Source: Gordonia tangerina
GTDB taxonomy: Bacteria; Actinomycetota; Actinomycetes; Mycobacteriales; Mycobacteriaceae
Length of the DNA stretch: 64,000 bases
Assembly (NCBI RefSeq): GCF_021556435.1
Contig: NZ_JAKGCU010000017.1
Coordinates: forward strand, 52,975-116,974
Reading direction: 5' to 3'
Shown here: piece after piece, positions 37,176-47,862 of the stretch
How the letters are laid out: each line of letters opens with the position of its first letter
Position numbering within the stretch: position 1 is the stretch's first letter
Made by a program: the position numbers and the translations under genes
The notes under the pieces: model-generated
Databases searched by the model: none
What the model saw: the letters and a program-made list of their open reading frames with translations, nothing else
Told to the model about the DNA's origin: nothing

Positions 37176-37718
37176 TCAGACGTTTTCCGAGGGCTGTTCG
37201 TAGGTACCGACCAGCGTGGCCCGGGCGATCGCGTGCGAGAACAGGTTGAACCCGAGATAGGCGGGTGTGGCGGCCTCGGGAAGTCCCAGCGACTCGACGT
37301 CGACCGCGTGCACGACCACGTAATAGCGGTGCGGTCCGTGACCGGGAGGCGGTGCAGCACCGACGAAACGCTTCATCGCCGCGTCGTTGGCCAAGGTGAC
37401 AGCACCCTGCGGCAATCCGCTTGCGTCCTCATCGCCGGCACCCTCGTCCAGCGAGGTCACCGAGACCGGGATGTCGGCGACCGCCCAGTGCCAGAACCCG
37501 GAGGCTGTAGGTGCGTCGGGATCGTACACAGTGACGGCGAAACTCTTGGTGCCGGAAGGAAACCCAGACCAACTCAGCTGCGGCGACAAGTCTTCGCCAC
37601 CGGCCCCCATCAGGCCACTGACCTGCTTGTTCGGCAAGGGTTGGCCGTCGGTGAAGCTCTGCGACGTCAGTGTGAAACCGGGGAGATTCGGAAGGGAATC
37701 GTACGGGTTGGACGACAT
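37176..37718 (-). CDS. PEBP family (YbhB/YbcL, Raf-kinase-inhibitor-like) protein
   Basis: 180 residues, homologous to Rv2140c. The ligand pocket is recognisable: [20 protein letters not shown] (about 62-81), [18 protein letters not shown] (about 123-140) and [20 protein letters not shown]. Family members bind small anionic or lipid ligands; the physiological role in actinobacteria is unclear. The ATG follows a GAAAGGTGA ribosome site. Confidence 0.92.
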   Translation of the reverse strand: MSSNPYDSLPNLPGFTLTSQSFTDGQPLPNKQVSGLMGAGGEDLSPQLSWSGFPSGTKSFAVTVYDPDAPTASGFWHWAVADIPVSVTSLDEGAGDEDASGLPQGAVTLANDAAMKRFVGAAPPPGHGPHRYYVVVHAVDVESLGLPEAATPAYLGFNLFSHAIARATLVGTYEQPSENV

Positions 37719-37755
37719 GGATCACCTTTCTCACGTGAGCGCGGGACGCGCCTGG

Positions 37756-39102
37756 TCAACTGTGCATCAAGAAGTGTTCGAAGACTCTGGTTCCGAAAAC
37801 GACCGCATCGACCGGTACCCGCTCGTCGACGCCGTGAAACAGCGCGGCGAAGTCGAGTTCGGGCGGAAGTTGCAGTGGGGCGAAACCGAAGCAGCGGATA
37901 CCCAGCTTGGCGAATGCCTTCGCATCGGTGCCCCCGGAGAGCATGTAGGGCACCGTTCTGCCCTGGGGATCGTGGGCCAGGATCGCATCGTTCATGGCAT
38001 CGACGAGGTGGCCGTCGAAGGTCGTCTCGTACGAGTCGAGATGAGTTACCCATTCGCGCGTGACGTTGGGCCCGATCAGCTCGTCGATCTCCTTCTCGAA
38101 GGCGGCCTGGCGTCCGGGCAGCACCCGACAGTCGACAACGGCCTCCGCCTTCTGGGGGATCACATTCGCCTTGTAGCCGGCCTTGAGCATCGTCGGGTTC
38201 GCAGTGTCCCGCAGGGTTGCGCCGATGATGCGGGCGATGTTGCCGATCTTGAACAACGTGGTGTCCAGGTCAGGGGCGTCCGGCCGCAGGTCGAGGCCGG
38301 TCTCCTCACCCACCGCCGCGAGGAACTCGCTGACCGATTCGGTCATGACGAGCGGGAAGGTGTGTCGGCCGATCCGTGCCACTGCCTCGGCGATCTCGGT
38401 CACCGCGTTGTCGTCGTGCAGGAACGATCCGTGGCCGGCTTTCGCGCTCGCCGTCAGCCGCATCCAGGACAGACCCTTCTCGGCCGTCTCCACGAGGTAG
38501 AGCCTGCGCTGCTCGCCGTCGGGCCGGTCGACGGTCAACGAGAAGCCGCCGACCTCACCGACCGCCTCGGTGATGCCCTCGAAGAGATCGGGACGGTTGT
38601 CGACGAGCCAGTGGGCACCCCACGTGCCACCGGCCTCCTCGTCGGCGGTGAACAGGAAGACGAGTTCGCGTGGCGGCACCGTCCCGTCTCGCTTGAACTG
38701 TCGGGCCAATGCCAGGGCCATCCCGACCATGTCCTTCATGTCGACGGCGCCGCGACCCCAGATGTAGCCGTCGGAAACCGATCCGGAAAACGGATGCACG
38801 CTCCAGTCGGACGGCTCGGCGGGCACCACGTCGAGATGCCCGTGAATCAGAAGAGCGCCGCGCTCGGCGTCCGGCGGGCCGGCCAATCGCGCGAACACGT
38901 TGCCGCGTCCCGGACGCCCCGACTCAACATACTGAGTCGTGTAGCCGACCTCTTCGAGTTGTTGCGCGACCCACTTGGCGCACTCTTCCTCACCCCTGGT
39001 GGTGTCCGGCTCGCCGGTGTTGGTGGTGTCGAATCGGATGAGTTGACTGACGATGTCGACCACTTCGTCGACTGCGCGGGCACCCGCACGCTGGGAAGTC
39101 AC
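37756..39102 (-). CDS. M20/M25/M40-family metallopeptidase
   Basis: 448 residues, homologous to Rv2141c (annotated as DapE2-like). Two-zinc peptidase motifs: LIHGHLDVVPAE (about 87-98), WGRGAVDMKDMVGMALALA (about 114-132) and LFTADEEAGGTWGAHWL (about 150-166, general-base Glu). It probably hydrolyses a small peptide or N-acyl amino acid; DapE function is not shown by sequence. GTG start with GGAG upstream. It lies 37 bases before the PEBP gene on the same strand. Confidence 0.9.
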   Translation of the reverse strand: MTSQRAGARAVDEVVDIVSQLIRFDTTNTGEPDTTRGEEECAKWVAQQLEEVGYTTQYVESGRPGRGNVFARLAGPPDAERGALLIHGHLDVVPAEPSDWSVHPFSGSVSDGYIWGRGAVDMKDMVGMALALARQFKRDGTVPPRELVFLFTADEEAGGTWGAHWLVDNRPDLFEGITEAVGEVGGFSLTVDRPDGEQRRLYLVETAEKGLSWMRLTASAKAGHGSFLHDDNAVTEIAEAVARIGRHTFPLVMTESVSEFLAAVGEETGLDLRPDAPDLDTTLFKIGNIARIIGATLRDTANPTMLKAGYKANVIPQKAEAVVDCRVLPGRQAAFEKEIDELIGPNVTREWVTHLDSYETTFDGHLVDAMNDAILAHDPQGRTVPYMLSGGTDAKAFAKLGIRCFGFAPLQLPPELDFAALFHGVDERVPVDAVVFGTRVFEHFLMHS

Positions 39103-39120
39103 ACCCCACTCCTACGGGAT

Positions 39121-39150
39121 TTGGGATAGACGGGCAACCTCGGTTAAGGT
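39121..39150 (+). promoter_or_regulatory. tRNA-Leu promoter
   Basis: -35 TTGGGA (39121-39126), 18-base spacer, -10 TAAGGT (39145-39150). Transcription would start near 39157, about 14 bases before the tRNA. Confidence 0.5.
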
Positions 39151-39170
39151 TGTCCCCGCTGCGAACGCAG

Positions 39171-39259
39171 GTCCGAGTGGCGGAATGGCAGACGCGCTAG
39201 CTTGAGGTGCTAGTGCCCTATTAACGGGCGTGGGGGTTCAAGTCCCCCCTCGGACACCA
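39171..39259 (+). tRNA. tRNA-Leu (anticodon GAG)
   Basis: Acceptor arms GTCCGAG and CTCGGAC pair fully. The anticodon arm CTAGC-TTGAGGT-GCTAG has GAG in the loop centre, decoding CUC/CUU. A long variable arm (TGCCCTATTAACGGGCG) marks a class II tRNA. The T arm is GGGGG-TTCAAGT-CCCCC, followed by discriminator A and an encoded CCA (39257-39259). Confidence 0.97.
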
Positions 39260-39263
39260 CTAA

Positions 39264-39292
39264 GAGAACCCCGGTCATCGACCGGGGTTCTC
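39264..39292 (+). terminator. Terminator of tRNA-Leu
   Basis: Perfect 13-base arms GAGAACCCCGGTC and GACCGGGGTTCTC with a three-base loop, four bases after the CCA. It could also serve the convergent mscS-type gene. Confidence 0.85.
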
Positions 39293-39313
39293 CTGTTCGT
39301 CAGGGCGGGCATG

Positions 39314-40273
39314 TCACGGTGTGCCGTTTCCGTTTCCGAGTAGACCGGCGAGGCGCCCCTTCGGGTACGGCAGCTCGATGCCGTGTTCCTCGTAGGCGCG
39401 CAGGATGTCCTTGCGGATGCGCCGCTGCAGCGCCCACTGCGAGTTCGCCTTGGTCTTGAGCGTCATCCGCAGGGTCACCATGTCCGGCGACACCTCCTGC
39501 ACGCCAAGCATCTCCGGCTGCCCGAGGACGTCGTCGGCGACCTCCGGCGCGGTGACAGACGCGGTGGCGGCCTCGAGCGCCACCTGCTGTGCGAGGTCGA
39601 TGTCGGCCGACAACGAGACCGGAACCTCAATGCGTGCCACCGCATACTCCTGACTCATGTTGCCAACGCGCAGGATCTCGCCATTACGTACGTACCAGAG
39701 CGTGCCGTCGATGTCGCGCAGCGTGGTGATCCGCAGACCGACTGTCTCCACCTCGCCGATCGCCTCTCCGAGGTCGACGATGTCACCGACGCCGTACTGA
39801 TCCTCCAACAGCATGAACACTCCGGAGACGAAATCTCGGACGAGGTTCTGCGCGCCGAAGCCGATCGCCAACCCGACGACCCCGGCGGATGCGATGAACG
39901 GTGCGATGTTGACGCCGAGCACACTGAGGATCGACAGCACCACCCACACGAGCAGGATGATGGACACGGTCGACTTGAGTACCGACCCGATGGTCTGAGC
40001 ACGCTGCGCACGGCGTTCGGCGGCCGCTGCGCCTCCGCGGACGCCGGCGGGAGTCCGATCACGCAGGTGCCGGATCAGGGGCGGTCTGCGCGACTCCACG
40101 GAGGTGTCCGGCGCCGCGGGCTTGGGCCGCCGCGTCATCCGGTCGATGACCCGGTGCAACAGGTAGCGCACGATCAGCGCCACCACCACGTACGCGACGA
40201 TCCGGATCGGGTTCTCGATCAGCCACTCGCGATTAGTCTCCGTCCATTCGAAAGCGATGAGTTGAGGCGTCAT
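39314..40273 (-). CDS. MscS-family mechanosensitive channel
   Basis: 319 residues. A helix at about 20-38 (IRIVAYVVVALIVRYLLH), a cytoplasmic loop, then helices at about 85-110 and the pore/beta region with VVGLAIGFGAQNLVRDFVSG (about 126-145), VGDIVDLGEAIGEVETVGLR and the C-terminal vestibule with LPYPKG. It releases solutes during hypo-osmotic shock. The ATG at 40273 gives the family-like MTPQLIAFEWTETN start; an open frame upstream lacks similarity. The C-terminal tail ends in a low-complexity GNGNGTP. Confidence 0.88.
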   Translation of the reverse strand: MTPQLIAFEWTETNREWLIENPIRIVAYVVVALIVRYLLHRVIDRMTRRPKPAAPDTSVESRRPPLIRHLRDRTPAGVRGGAAAAERRAQRAQTIGSVLKSTVSIILLVWVVLSILSVLGVNIAPFIASAGVVGLAIGFGAQNLVRDFVSGVFMLLEDQYGVGDIVDLGEAIGEVETVGLRITTLRDIDGTLWYVRNGEILRVGNMSQEYAVARIEVPVSLSADIDLAQQVALEAATASVTAPEVADDVLGQPEMLGVQEVSPDMVTLRMTLKTKANSQWALQRRIRKDILRAYEEHGIELPYPKGRLAGLLGNGNGTP

Positions 40274-40437
40274 GGCACCGACCGTACGGATGACACGCCG
40301 CATGTCCACCACCGACGACGCGCGCACCGCCGTGATCTCGTCGTGACCGGACCAGATGAGGCGAATCTCACGATGTCGGCCCTTCGGCGCGCGCCAGCGA
40401 AGGTGGACGACTACTCGCCACAGGCGACAATGGTCAC

Positions 40438-41508
40438 GTGATCCGCATGTTCCTCGACTGTGACACCGGCATCGACGATTCGGTGGCGCTGCTCTATCTG
40501 TTGGCACGACGCGACGCCGACGTGGTCGGGATAGCTTCAACCGCCGGAAACGTACCCGTCGATGTGGTGACGGCCAACAATCTCGCGTGGCTCGAGTTGT
40601 GCGGCCGGACCGATGTGCCGGTCCATGTGGGTTCGCCGGTACCGCTGGTGGCCGAACTCATGACGACCGAGGACACCCACGGGCCGTTGGGCGTCGGCTA
40701 CGCCGAACTCCCGGTGGCCACCGCCGGCCCGAGTACCACCGATGCCGCCGATGCGTGGATCGAGGCTGCGGCGACACACCCGGGAGAGCTTATCGGCGTG
40801 GTGACCGGACCGCTGACGTCGTTGGCGACCGCGATCCGTCGTGACCCGGCGCTGCCTGGCCGCCTCGCCCGGTTGGTGATCATGGGCGGCGCGTTCCACG
40901 TGCACGGCAACACGACGCCGACATCGGAATGGAACATCGCGGTCGACCCGGAGGCGGCCGCCGAGGTGTTCGCGGCGTGTGGTTCGGAGGGTGTCGGCGC
41001 CCCGATCGTGTGCCCTCTGGATCTGACGGAGTCGGTGGCGCTCACCCCCGATCATCTCGTCCGACTGGCCGCGGCGGCCGGCAGCGAGCCGGTGGAATGT
41101 CCCGATCCCACCGACGAACCAGGATTGCGATCCGTTGCCGACAATGAGGTGATCCGTCACCTGGTCGACGCCCTGCGCTTCTATCTCGAGTTCCACCACG
41201 CCCACGACGAGGGCTACCTCGCCCACCTGCACGACCCGTTCGCGGTGATGGTGGCGCTGGCTCCCGACATCGTGGAGACGGTACCGGCGCGGGTCGACGT
41301 CGAGTTGGTCGGAAGGCTCACCCGGGGAATGACCGTCGCCGACGAACGCTCCATGACCGGTGAGCCCAATGCCCGTATCGCCACGTCGACCGACGTCGAG
41401 GCCGTGCTCGACGACCTGATCGAGACGATCGGCGGTTTCGCCAAATCGGTTGCCCAATCAGGCAATCCGGGCATCGTGACCGGAGGGGGCATCGATCCGG
41501 TGCACTGA
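40438..41508 (+). CDS. Inosine/uridine-preferring nucleoside hydrolase family protein
   Basis: 356 residues. The calcium-binding signature is MFLDCDTGIDDSVALLYLL (residues 4-22). Other family sites: STAGNVPVDVVTANNLAWLE, VTGPLTSLATAI and PLDLTESVALTPDHL. It cleaves the N-glycosidic bond of ribonucleosides to base and ribose; specificity is not evident. GTG 40438 or ATG 40447 is the start. It is divergent from the mscS-type gene with 164 bases between, in which no clear promoter was seen. Confidence 0.9.
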   Translation: MIRMFLDCDTGIDDSVALLYLLARRDADVVGIASTAGNVPVDVVTANNLAWLELCGRTDVPVHVGSPVPLVAELMTTEDTHGPLGVGYAELPVATAGPSTTDAADAWIEAAATHPGELIGVVTGPLTSLATAIRRDPALPGRLARLVIMGGAFHVHGNTTPTSEWNIAVDPEAAAEVFAACGSEGVGAPIVCPLDLTESVALTPDHLVRLAAAAGSEPVECPDPTDEPGLRSVADNEVIRHLVDALRFYLEFHHAHDEGYLAHLHDPFAVMVALAPDIVETVPARVDVELVGRLTRGMTVADERSMTGEPNARIATSTDVEAVLDDLIETIGGFAKSVAQSGNPGIVTGGGIDPVH

Positions 41509-41523
41509 GGTCGGGTGCGGGCG

Positions 41524-41529
41524 TAGCGT
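41524..41529 (+). promoter_or_regulatory. -10 box of the LLM oxidoreductase gene, leaderless start
   Basis: TAGCGT, six bases (CGAGGT), then GTG at 41536. It lies just after the nucleoside hydrolase stop, so the gene has its own promoter. Confidence 0.55.
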
Positions 41530-41535
41530 CGAGGT

Positions 41536-42486
41536 GTGACCAGACTCGGCTATCAGATCCCCAATTTCACCTATCCCGGCGTTGCGCCCGACCAGCTGTT
41601 CGGCACTGTCGTCGCCCAGGCGGTCGACGCCGAGAACTCGGGCTTCGACACCGTTCTGGTGATGGACCACTTCTACCAGTTGCCCATCCTGGGCGAACCC
41701 GACGAGCCGATGTTCGAGTGCTACACGTTGCTGTCGGCGCTCGCTCAGCACACCTCGACGGTTCGTCTGTCGTCGCTGGTGACCGGGAACACCTACCGTA
41801 ATCCCGCCTTGCTCGCAAAGACGGTCACCGCACTGGACATCGTGTCGGGTGGCCGCGGCCAGCTCGGCATCGGTGCCGGCTGGTTCGAACTCGAACATGA
41901 TTCCCTCGGTTTCGAGTTCGGCAGCTTCTCCGATCGGTTCGAGAAGCTCGAGGAGTCCTTGCAGATCGTGCTGGGCATGTTCGACGGCGCTCGGCCGAGT
42001 CTCGACGGCAAGTGGTATCGCGCGCACGAGGCCGTCAATGTGCCTGCACCGCTGTCAAAGATCCCGGTCATGATCGGCGGCGGCGGTGAGCGTAAGACGT
42101 TGCGGTTGGTCGCCCAGTACGCCGACGAGTCGAACCTGATCTGCGCCGTAGAGGACATCGGTCGCAAACTCGAGGCGTTGGCCGGGCACTGTGCACGCCT
42201 CGGCCGCGACCGGTCGGAGATCAGCGTCAGCCTCCAGACCTCGGCATGCATCGCACCCACCCACGACGAGGCCGTCGCGGAGTACGAGGCATATCTGGCC
42301 CGCAATCCGGCTGCCGAGGTGCGCCGCGGATCCGCCGTCGTCGGCGATCCGGATGAGGTCGGCGCCCGCTACGCCGAGTTGCTGGCCACCGGCGTGGACG
42401 GTTTCACCGTCAACGCTCCGGCCAACGGCCACGTGCCCGGGCGGGTGTCACTTCTCGGCCAGACCCTCGCGCCACTCATCAGCTGA
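41536..42486 (+). CDS. LLM-class F420-dependent oxidoreductase
   Basis: 316 residues of the luciferase-like monooxygenase fold. It begins MTRLGYQIPNFTYPGVAPDQ. VLVMDHFYQL and TALDIVSGGRGQLGIGAGWF (about 98-117) are family-typical, and IPVMIGGGGERKTLRLVAQYAD is the phosphate/cofactor loop region. F420 rather than FMN is likely for this actinobacterial subgroup, by similarity only. The substrate is unknown. The GTG is preceded by a -10 box at six bases. Confidence 0.88.
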   Translation: MTRLGYQIPNFTYPGVAPDQLFGTVVAQAVDAENSGFDTVLVMDHFYQLPILGEPDEPMFECYTLLSALAQHTSTVRLSSLVTGNTYRNPALLAKTVTALDIVSGGRGQLGIGAGWFELEHDSLGFEFGSFSDRFEKLEESLQIVLGMFDGARPSLDGKWYRAHEAVNVPAPLSKIPVMIGGGGERKTLRLVAQYADESNLICAVEDIGRKLEALAGHCARLGRDRSEISVSLQTSACIAPTHDEAVAEYEAYLARNPAAEVRRGSAVVGDPDEVGARYAELLATGVDGFTVNAPANGHVPGRVSLLGQTLAPLIS

Positions 42487-42522
42487 CACCGCCCCCGCCG
42501 GCCGGGCGCTACATTCCGGTGG

Positions 42523-43548
42523 TCACTCGTCACGCTGATCGAACGCGTCGACGATCTGTTGGGCTGCCAGCGCCGGCGTCAGATCGCCCGTGCGCACCTG
42601 CTGCTCGACGTCGCGCCGGATCGCGCGCACCTGCGGGCTGTCGGCCAGGCGCGTCAGCACGAAATCGTTCACCATCGCCCAGGTCCAGTCGATCTGCTGC
42701 TGATTTCGGCGGGCCGCGAACTCGCCTGCGTCCGAGAGGGTCTGGTTGTGTTCGCACACCGCGTCCCAGTACTCGGCGACGCCGGTCTGCTCGAGCGCAC
42801 TCATCGTCAGCACGGGCGGAACCCACAGCGCGTCGTGCGGATAGATGAGTTTCAGCGCGTTCGTCAACTCTCGCGCAGCACCCTTGGCCTCGTTCAGGTG
42901 TTTGCCGTCGGCTTTGTTCACCACCACGACGTCGGCGAGTTCCAGCACGCCTTTCTTGATGCCCTGCAACGAATCCCCGGTACGCGCCAGCGTGAGGAAG
43001 GTGAAGGTGTCCACCATGTTGGCGACCGTCACCTCCGACTGTCCCACCCCGACGGTCTCGACGAGCACCACGTCGAATCCGGCGGCCTCGACCAGCACGA
43101 TCGTCTCGCGTGTGGCCTTCGCGACGCCGCCCAGTGTGCCGGAGGTGGGCGATGGGCGGATGTAGGCGTTCGGGTTCGTCGAGAGTCGACCCATTCGGGT
43201 CTTGTCGCCCAGGATCGATCCGCCGGTCCGCGTCGACGACGGATCGACCGCCAGCACCGCGACCTTGTGGCCCTGGTCGATCAGATGCATGCCCAGGGCC
43301 TCGATCGTCGTCGACTTGCCCACCCCGGGCACCCCGGTGATCCCGACCCGGAACGACCGGCCCGACCGTGGTGTCAGCCGCAACAGCAATTCCTGAGCGG
43401 CCGCTCGATGATCGGCGCGTGTGGACTCGACGAGTGTGATGGCACGCGCGAGGTCGGCGCGCCGATCGTCGAGCACGCCCTTCTCGAGCGCGTCGACGTC
43501 GATACGCCGTCGCGCGGCCGCCGTCGCGCCGTTGGGGTCGGAGGTCAC
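42523..43548 (-). CDS. meaB: Methylmalonyl-CoA mutase-associated GTPase MeaB
   Basis: 341 residues, G3E P-loop GTPase. Walker A is GVPGVGKST (about 75-83); [18 protein letters not shown] is the switch/Walker region, [10 protein letters not shown] follows, and NKAD gives guanine specificity. It loads and protects adenosylcobalamin in methylmalonyl-CoA mutase. The start overlaps the mutB stop (ATGA), giving a tight mutA-mutB-meaB operon. Confidence 0.96.
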   Translation of the reverse strand: MTSDPNGATAAARRRIDVDALEKGVLDDRRADLARAITLVESTRADHRAAAQELLLRLTPRSGRSFRVGITGVPGVGKSTTIEALGMHLIDQGHKVAVLAVDPSSTRTGGSILGDKTRMGRLSTNPNAYIRPSPTSGTLGGVAKATRETIVLVEAAGFDVVLVETVGVGQSEVTVANMVDTFTFLTLARTGDSLQGIKKGVLELADVVVVNKADGKHLNEAKGAARELTNALKLIYPHDALWVPPVLTMSALEQTGVAEYWDAVCEHNQTLSDAGEFAARRNQQQIDWTWAMVNDFVLTRLADSPQVRAIRRDVEQQVRTGDLTPALAAQQIVDAFDQRDE

Positions 43549-45824
43549 TCGGCGGCGACCCCGGCCAGTTCGTGTCCCAGACCGGCGGCGAGCTTGGTGA
43601 CCAGTTCCACCGCCGAGTCGGCGATCACAGTGCCCGGCGGGAAGATCGCCGACGCACCTGCCGCGTAGAGCTCGTCGAAGTCACCGGGCGGAATGACGCC
43701 GCCCACCACGATCATGATGTCGGGCCGGCCGACGTCGGCGAGTGCCTGTTTGAGCGCCGGCACCAGGGTCAGGTGACCGGCTGCGAGAGAAGAAACGCCC
43801 ACCACGTGCACGTCGTTGTCGGCCGCCTGCGCGGCAACCTCCTCGGGGGTGGCGAACAGCGGGCCCACGTCGACGTCGAAGCCGAGGTCGGCGAACGCGG
43901 TGGCGATCACCTTCTGACCGCGATCGTGACCATCCTGTCCCATCTTGGCGACCAGCACACGAGGCCGACGTCCCTCGGCGTCGGCGAACTGCCGGACGAC
44001 CTCGGTCGCCGCGTCGACGCTCTTCACCTCGCCCGCCTCATGTCGATACACCCCGCTGATGGTCTTGATCTCTGCCTGATGGCGACCATAGACCTTTTCC
44101 ATCGCCTCGGAGATCTCACCGACGGTCGCCTGGTGGCGAGCGGCCTCGATGGCCAGGGCCATCAAGTTGTTCTCCAGCCCACCCTCGTCGGACGCCGCCG
44201 CGCGGGTGAGATCGGCCAGGGCGGCCTGCACAGCGGTCTCGTCACGCTCGGCACGCAGCCGCTGCAGCTTCTCCAGCTGTTCGGCACGCACCTTCGAGTT
44301 CTCGACCTTGAGGACCTCGATCTCCTCGTCGTCGGCGACCTGGTATTTGTTTACGCCGACGAGCGGCTGACGTCCGGAGTCGATACGAGCCTGGGTGCGG
44401 GCAGCCGCCTCCTCGATGCGCAACTTCGGCAGCCCCTCGTTGATGGCCTGCGTCATCCCGCCGGTCTCCTCGACCTCACGAATGTGCGCGCGCGCCTTCT
44501 GCGCCAGCTGGTGCGTCAACCACTCGACGTAGTTCGAGCCGGCCCACGGGTCGATCGAACGGGTGGTCCCGGATTCCTGCTGCAACAGCAACTGGGTGTT
44601 GCGCGCGATGCGGGCCGAGAAGTCGGTGGGCAGCGCGATGGCCTCGTCGAGCGCGTTGGTGTGCAACGACTGGGTGTGCCCCTGTGTCGCCGCCATCGCC
44701 TCGACGCACGTGCGCGCGACGTTGTTGAACACGTCCTGCGCGGTCAGCGACCAACCGGAGGTCTGTGAATGTGTACGCAGCGACAGCGATTTCGGATTCT
44801 TCGGAGAGAACTCGGCGACCAGCTCGCTCCACAGCAGTCGCGCGGCACGCAGTTTGGCGACCTCCATGAAGAAGTTCATGCCGATACCCCAGAAGAACGA
44901 CAGCCGCGGCGCGAACTTGTCGATGTCGAGCCCGGCTTCCAGTCCGGCGCGGATGTACTCGACACCGTCGGCGAGGGTGTACGCCAACTCCAGATCGGCG
45001 GTCGCACCTGCCTCCTGGATGTGGTAGCCGGAGATGGAGATCGAGTTGAACTTCGGCATCTTCTGGCTGGTGTACTCGAAGATGTTCGAGATGATCCGCA
45101 TCGACGGCTTCGGCGGATAGATATAGGTGTTGCGGACCATGAACTCTTTGAGGATGTCGTTCTGAATGGTCCCGGCGAGCTTCTCCGGCGGCACCCCCTG
45201 TTCCTCTGCTGCAACGACATACAGCGCGAGGATCGGCAACACCGCACCGTTCATCGTCATCGACACCGAGACCGAACCCAGGTCGATGCCGTCGAAGAGT
45301 TGACGCATGTCGAGGATCGAGTCGATGGCCACGCCGGCCATGCCCACGTCGCCGGCGACCCGAGGATGATCCGAGTCGTAGCCGCGGTGGGTGGCCAGGT
45401 CGAAGGCCACCGACAGGCCCTTCTGGCCGGCCGCCAGGTTGCGGCGGTAAAACGCGTTGGACTCCGCGGCGGTGGAGAACCCGGCGTACTGGCGGATGGT
45501 CCACGGCTGGTTGACGTACATCGTCGGGTACGGGCCGCGGATGAACGGCGCCTCACCTGGGACAGAGTCCAACGGGTAGGGATGCTCGTCGTCGGCGGTC
45601 ACCGAATCGCGATCGGACCGGGTGTAGATCGGTGCGACATCGATCTGTTCCGGAGTGCTCCAGGTGATCTCGTCGACGGACTGACCCTGCGCCTGCGCCA
45701 GACGCTCCAAGGCGGGTCCCCGCGACAGATCGCCACCGGGGGTGGTCGAGTTGAGGTCGACCCCGGCGAAACTCGGTACGGCACCGAAATCCTCGGCGGC
45801 GCGGGTTGGTTCGGTCTGGGTCAT
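43545..45824 (-). CDS. mutB: Methylmalonyl-CoA mutase, large (catalytic) subunit
   Basis: 759 residues. The TIM barrel carries the substrate region ([20 protein letters not shown], about 97-116) and [14 protein letters not shown]. The C-terminal B12 domain has G-x-D-G-H633-D-R-G, the His that coordinates cobalt, in [11 protein letters not shown], plus SLAAGH and [10 protein letters not shown]. It interconverts L-methylmalonyl-CoA and succinyl-CoA, linking propionate, odd-chain and branched lipid metabolism. It overlaps mutA upstream and meaB downstream by four bases each. Confidence 0.97.
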   Translation of the reverse strand: MTQTEPTRAAEDFGAVPSFAGVDLNSTTPGGDLSRGPALERLAQAQGQSVDEITWSTPEQIDVAPIYTRSDRDSVTADDEHPYPLDSVPGEAPFIRGPYPTMYVNQPWTIRQYAGFSTAAESNAFYRRNLAAGQKGLSVAFDLATHRGYDSDHPRVAGDVGMAGVAIDSILDMRQLFDGIDLGSVSVSMTMNGAVLPILALYVVAAEEQGVPPEKLAGTIQNDILKEFMVRNTYIYPPKPSMRIISNIFEYTSQKMPKFNSISISGYHIQEAGATADLELAYTLADGVEYIRAGLEAGLDIDKFAPRLSFFWGIGMNFFMEVAKLRAARLLWSELVAEFSPKNPKSLSLRTHSQTSGWSLTAQDVFNNVARTCVEAMAATQGHTQSLHTNALDEAIALPTDFSARIARNTQLLLQQESGTTRSIDPWAGSNYVEWLTHQLAQKARAHIREVEETGGMTQAINEGLPKLRIEEAAARTQARIDSGRQPLVGVNKYQVADDEEIEVLKVENSKVRAEQLEKLQRLRAERDETAVQAALADLTRAAASDEGGLENNLMALAIEAARHQATVGEISEAMEKVYGRHQAEIKTISGVYRHEAGEVKSVDAATEVVRQFADAEGRRPRVLVAKMGQDGHDRGQKVIATAFADLGFDVDVGPLFATPEEVAAQAADNDVHVVGVSSLAAGHLTLVPALKQALADVGRPDIMIVVGGVIPPGDFDELYAAGASAIFPPGTVIADSAVELVTKLAAGLGHELAGVAAE

Positions 45825-47737
45825 GATGTCGCTCCCGCCGATGCGTTGGTCAGCTGATCGAGAAGTCCGCGGAGGGTGGCGACGGCATCGATACCGATGC
45901 GCAGTGACCCGTCTGGCCGTTGATCATCCGGCCACTCCTTCTCCGGCCCGGCCATCAGGACCGAGGACAGGTCGGTTGCCCGCGCAGCGGCCAGAGCGGC
46001 CGCGCCGTCGTCGGCGTAGCGTTGCTTGCTCGCGCACAGCACCGCGATCGAGGCCTGGTGCTCGCGGACCAGTTCGCCGATTTCGTCCGCGCTGACGGGT
46101 CCCGGATTGATCGCCGAGATCCCGCCGGCTGCCAGCAGATTGGCGACGAAGGTCGTCCGCGCATTGTGTTCGGCCACCGACCCGAGGGGCAGCATCAGCA
46201 CCGACGGACGCGCACCGGTAGCGGCCAGGACGCCGTCGGATCGATCCCGCAACTCCTCGAAGACCCGTCCGACCCGTGCGAGCCGTGGCGTGCCCAGCGG
46301 TAGGTCTGCGGTGTCCGCGGTCGGCGCACCCAGTGGTTTCTCGTCGAGGTTCGGGAACTCGTTGACGCCGGTCACCGCGATGGTGCGGTGGGCGACCGAC
46401 TCGTCACGGCGCGCCAAGGAGGCGCCGACGCGATCGCCGATCCACCCTGACTCGAGAACCCGACGGTAGCCGCCGGCGGCCTCGATCTCACCGAATACCG
46501 TCCATGCATTGGCGGCCATCTCGTCGGTGAGGGTCTCGACGAACCAGGAGCCGCCGGCCGGATCGAGCACGCGGCCGATGTTGGACTCCTCCAGCAGCAA
46601 CAGTTGGGTGTTGCGAGCGATCCGGCGCGAGAAGGTGGCACTGGACGTGCGGTGTTCGGCCGGAATCGCGGCGTCGAAGCCGAGGACGGTGACCTGGTCT
46701 GCGCCACCGATTCCGGCTCCGAAGGCCGCGATCGTGGTGCGCAGCATGTTCACCCACGGATCACGCTGAGTCTGCATCGACAGATCCGTGACGGCGTGGG
46801 TCGCGGCCGCGCCGGCATCGGGGGCACCGACGACCTCGGCAACGCGCGACCAGATCCTGCGCAGGGCACGGAACTTGGCAATGGTGGCGAACTGGTCGTC
46901 ACCCGCTGACACGGCGAAGGTGATCTGATTCAGGGCGTCCGCCGCCGACATCCCCGCTGCGGTCAGGTCACGCAGGTGGGTGACCGCAGCGGCGACGATC
47001 AGTGCGAGTTCCAATCCGTGGTCGGCGCCCGCGGTCGCGAAATCGGTGCCGTCCACCCGGAAGGTACGGACGCCCGCGATCGCTTCGGCAGCGATGGCGG
47101 TGGCTTCATCGACGTCCGCATCGGGTCGGCCGGAGAATGCTGCGGTGAGCGGGGAGAAACCGAATGAAGTGATGGTGGCGACGGTGGGCGTCGGCGCCTC
47201 GGGTGCGGCCGAGGCTCGTTGTTGCTGCTCGAGGAGCGCGCGGGCAGCGGCGATGCCGTCGGCTCCGGCGTCCACGGTCACCGGAATGAGGTCGAGGTAG
47301 ACCCCGTCGAGCACGGCATCGAGATCGGTGACGGTCAGCGCACCACCGATACGCAGCCAGAGACCGCTGGTGCCGTTCTCCAGAGCTTCGAGTATCTGCC
47401 GATTCACTTCACCCGGCGGGGTGTCGTCATCACCGAACCGCTCGGTGACGCGCCATCCGAGGGTCACGTCGCGGTCGGGGTCCGCACCGCGGACGAACGG
47501 AAACCCACCCGGCAGGCCGGACTCAGCGGTCTCGTCCTTGCGCGTATAGAGCGGACGGATACGCAATCCGTCGATGGTTTCGGTCGACAGAAGCTCCTCG
47601 GCCGTGGCGGGCAACTCCTCGACGGTCGTCCGTCGAGACTTCGCCACGACCGCGGCTGCAGCCTGTGACCAGGACTGATAGACCTCATCGAGCGACCGGT
47701 CGGGCCGGTCGGATGTCGACGCAGTGGTCTGCGACAT
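45821..47737 (-). CDS. mutA: Methylmalonyl-CoA mutase, small subunit
   Basis: 638 residues, paralogue of MutB. The barrel is recognisable ([59 protein letters not shown]). The C-terminal domain lacks the D-x-H-x-x-G cobalt motif ([20 protein letters not shown] instead), as expected for the non-catalytic subunit. The ATG at 47737 has GGAGGTG upstream; 44 further in-frame upstream codons overlap the divergent promoter region and lack similarity. Confidence 0.95.
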   Translation of the reverse strand: MSQTTASTSDRPDRSLDEVYQSWSQAAAAVVAKSRRTTVEELPATAEELLSTETIDGLRIRPLYTRKDETAESGLPGGFPFVRGADPDRDVTLGWRVTERFGDDDTPPGEVNRQILEALENGTSGLWLRIGGALTVTDLDAVLDGVYLDLIPVTVDAGADGIAAARALLEQQQRASAAPEAPTPTVATITSFGFSPLTAAFSGRPDADVDEATAIAAEAIAGVRTFRVDGTDFATAGADHGLELALIVAAAVTHLRDLTAAGMSAADALNQITFAVSAGDDQFATIAKFRALRRIWSRVAEVVGAPDAGAAATHAVTDLSMQTQRDPWVNMLRTTIAAFGAGIGGADQVTVLGFDAAIPAEHRTSSATFSRRIARNTQLLLLEESNIGRVLDPAGGSWFVETLTDEMAANAWTVFGEIEAAGGYRRVLESGWIGDRVGASLARRDESVAHRTIAVTGVNEFPNLDEKPLGAPTADTADLPLGTPRLARVGRVFEELRDRSDGVLAATGARPSVLMLPLGSVAEHNARTTFVANLLAAGGISAINPGPVSADEIGELVREHQASIAVLCASKQRYADDGAAALAAARATDLSSVLMAGPEKEWPDDQRPDGSLRIGIDAVATLRGLLDQLTNASAGATS

Positions 47738-47850
47738 GGGGCTTGGCACCTCCGTGATGCTCGGGTCGAGCGCGTACCCGACTTTAGCCGAACGCTCGCT
47801 CGGCCCACACGGGTGGGCTGTTGTGACAAGGCACACTGCCCCTGCGCAGC

Positions 47851-47856
47851 TAGAGT
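47851..47856 (+). promoter_or_regulatory. -10 box of the TVP38-type gene, leaderless start
   Basis: TAGAGT, six bases (GTTGCG), then GTG at 47863. Confidence 0.6.
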
Positions 47857-47862
47857 GTTGCG

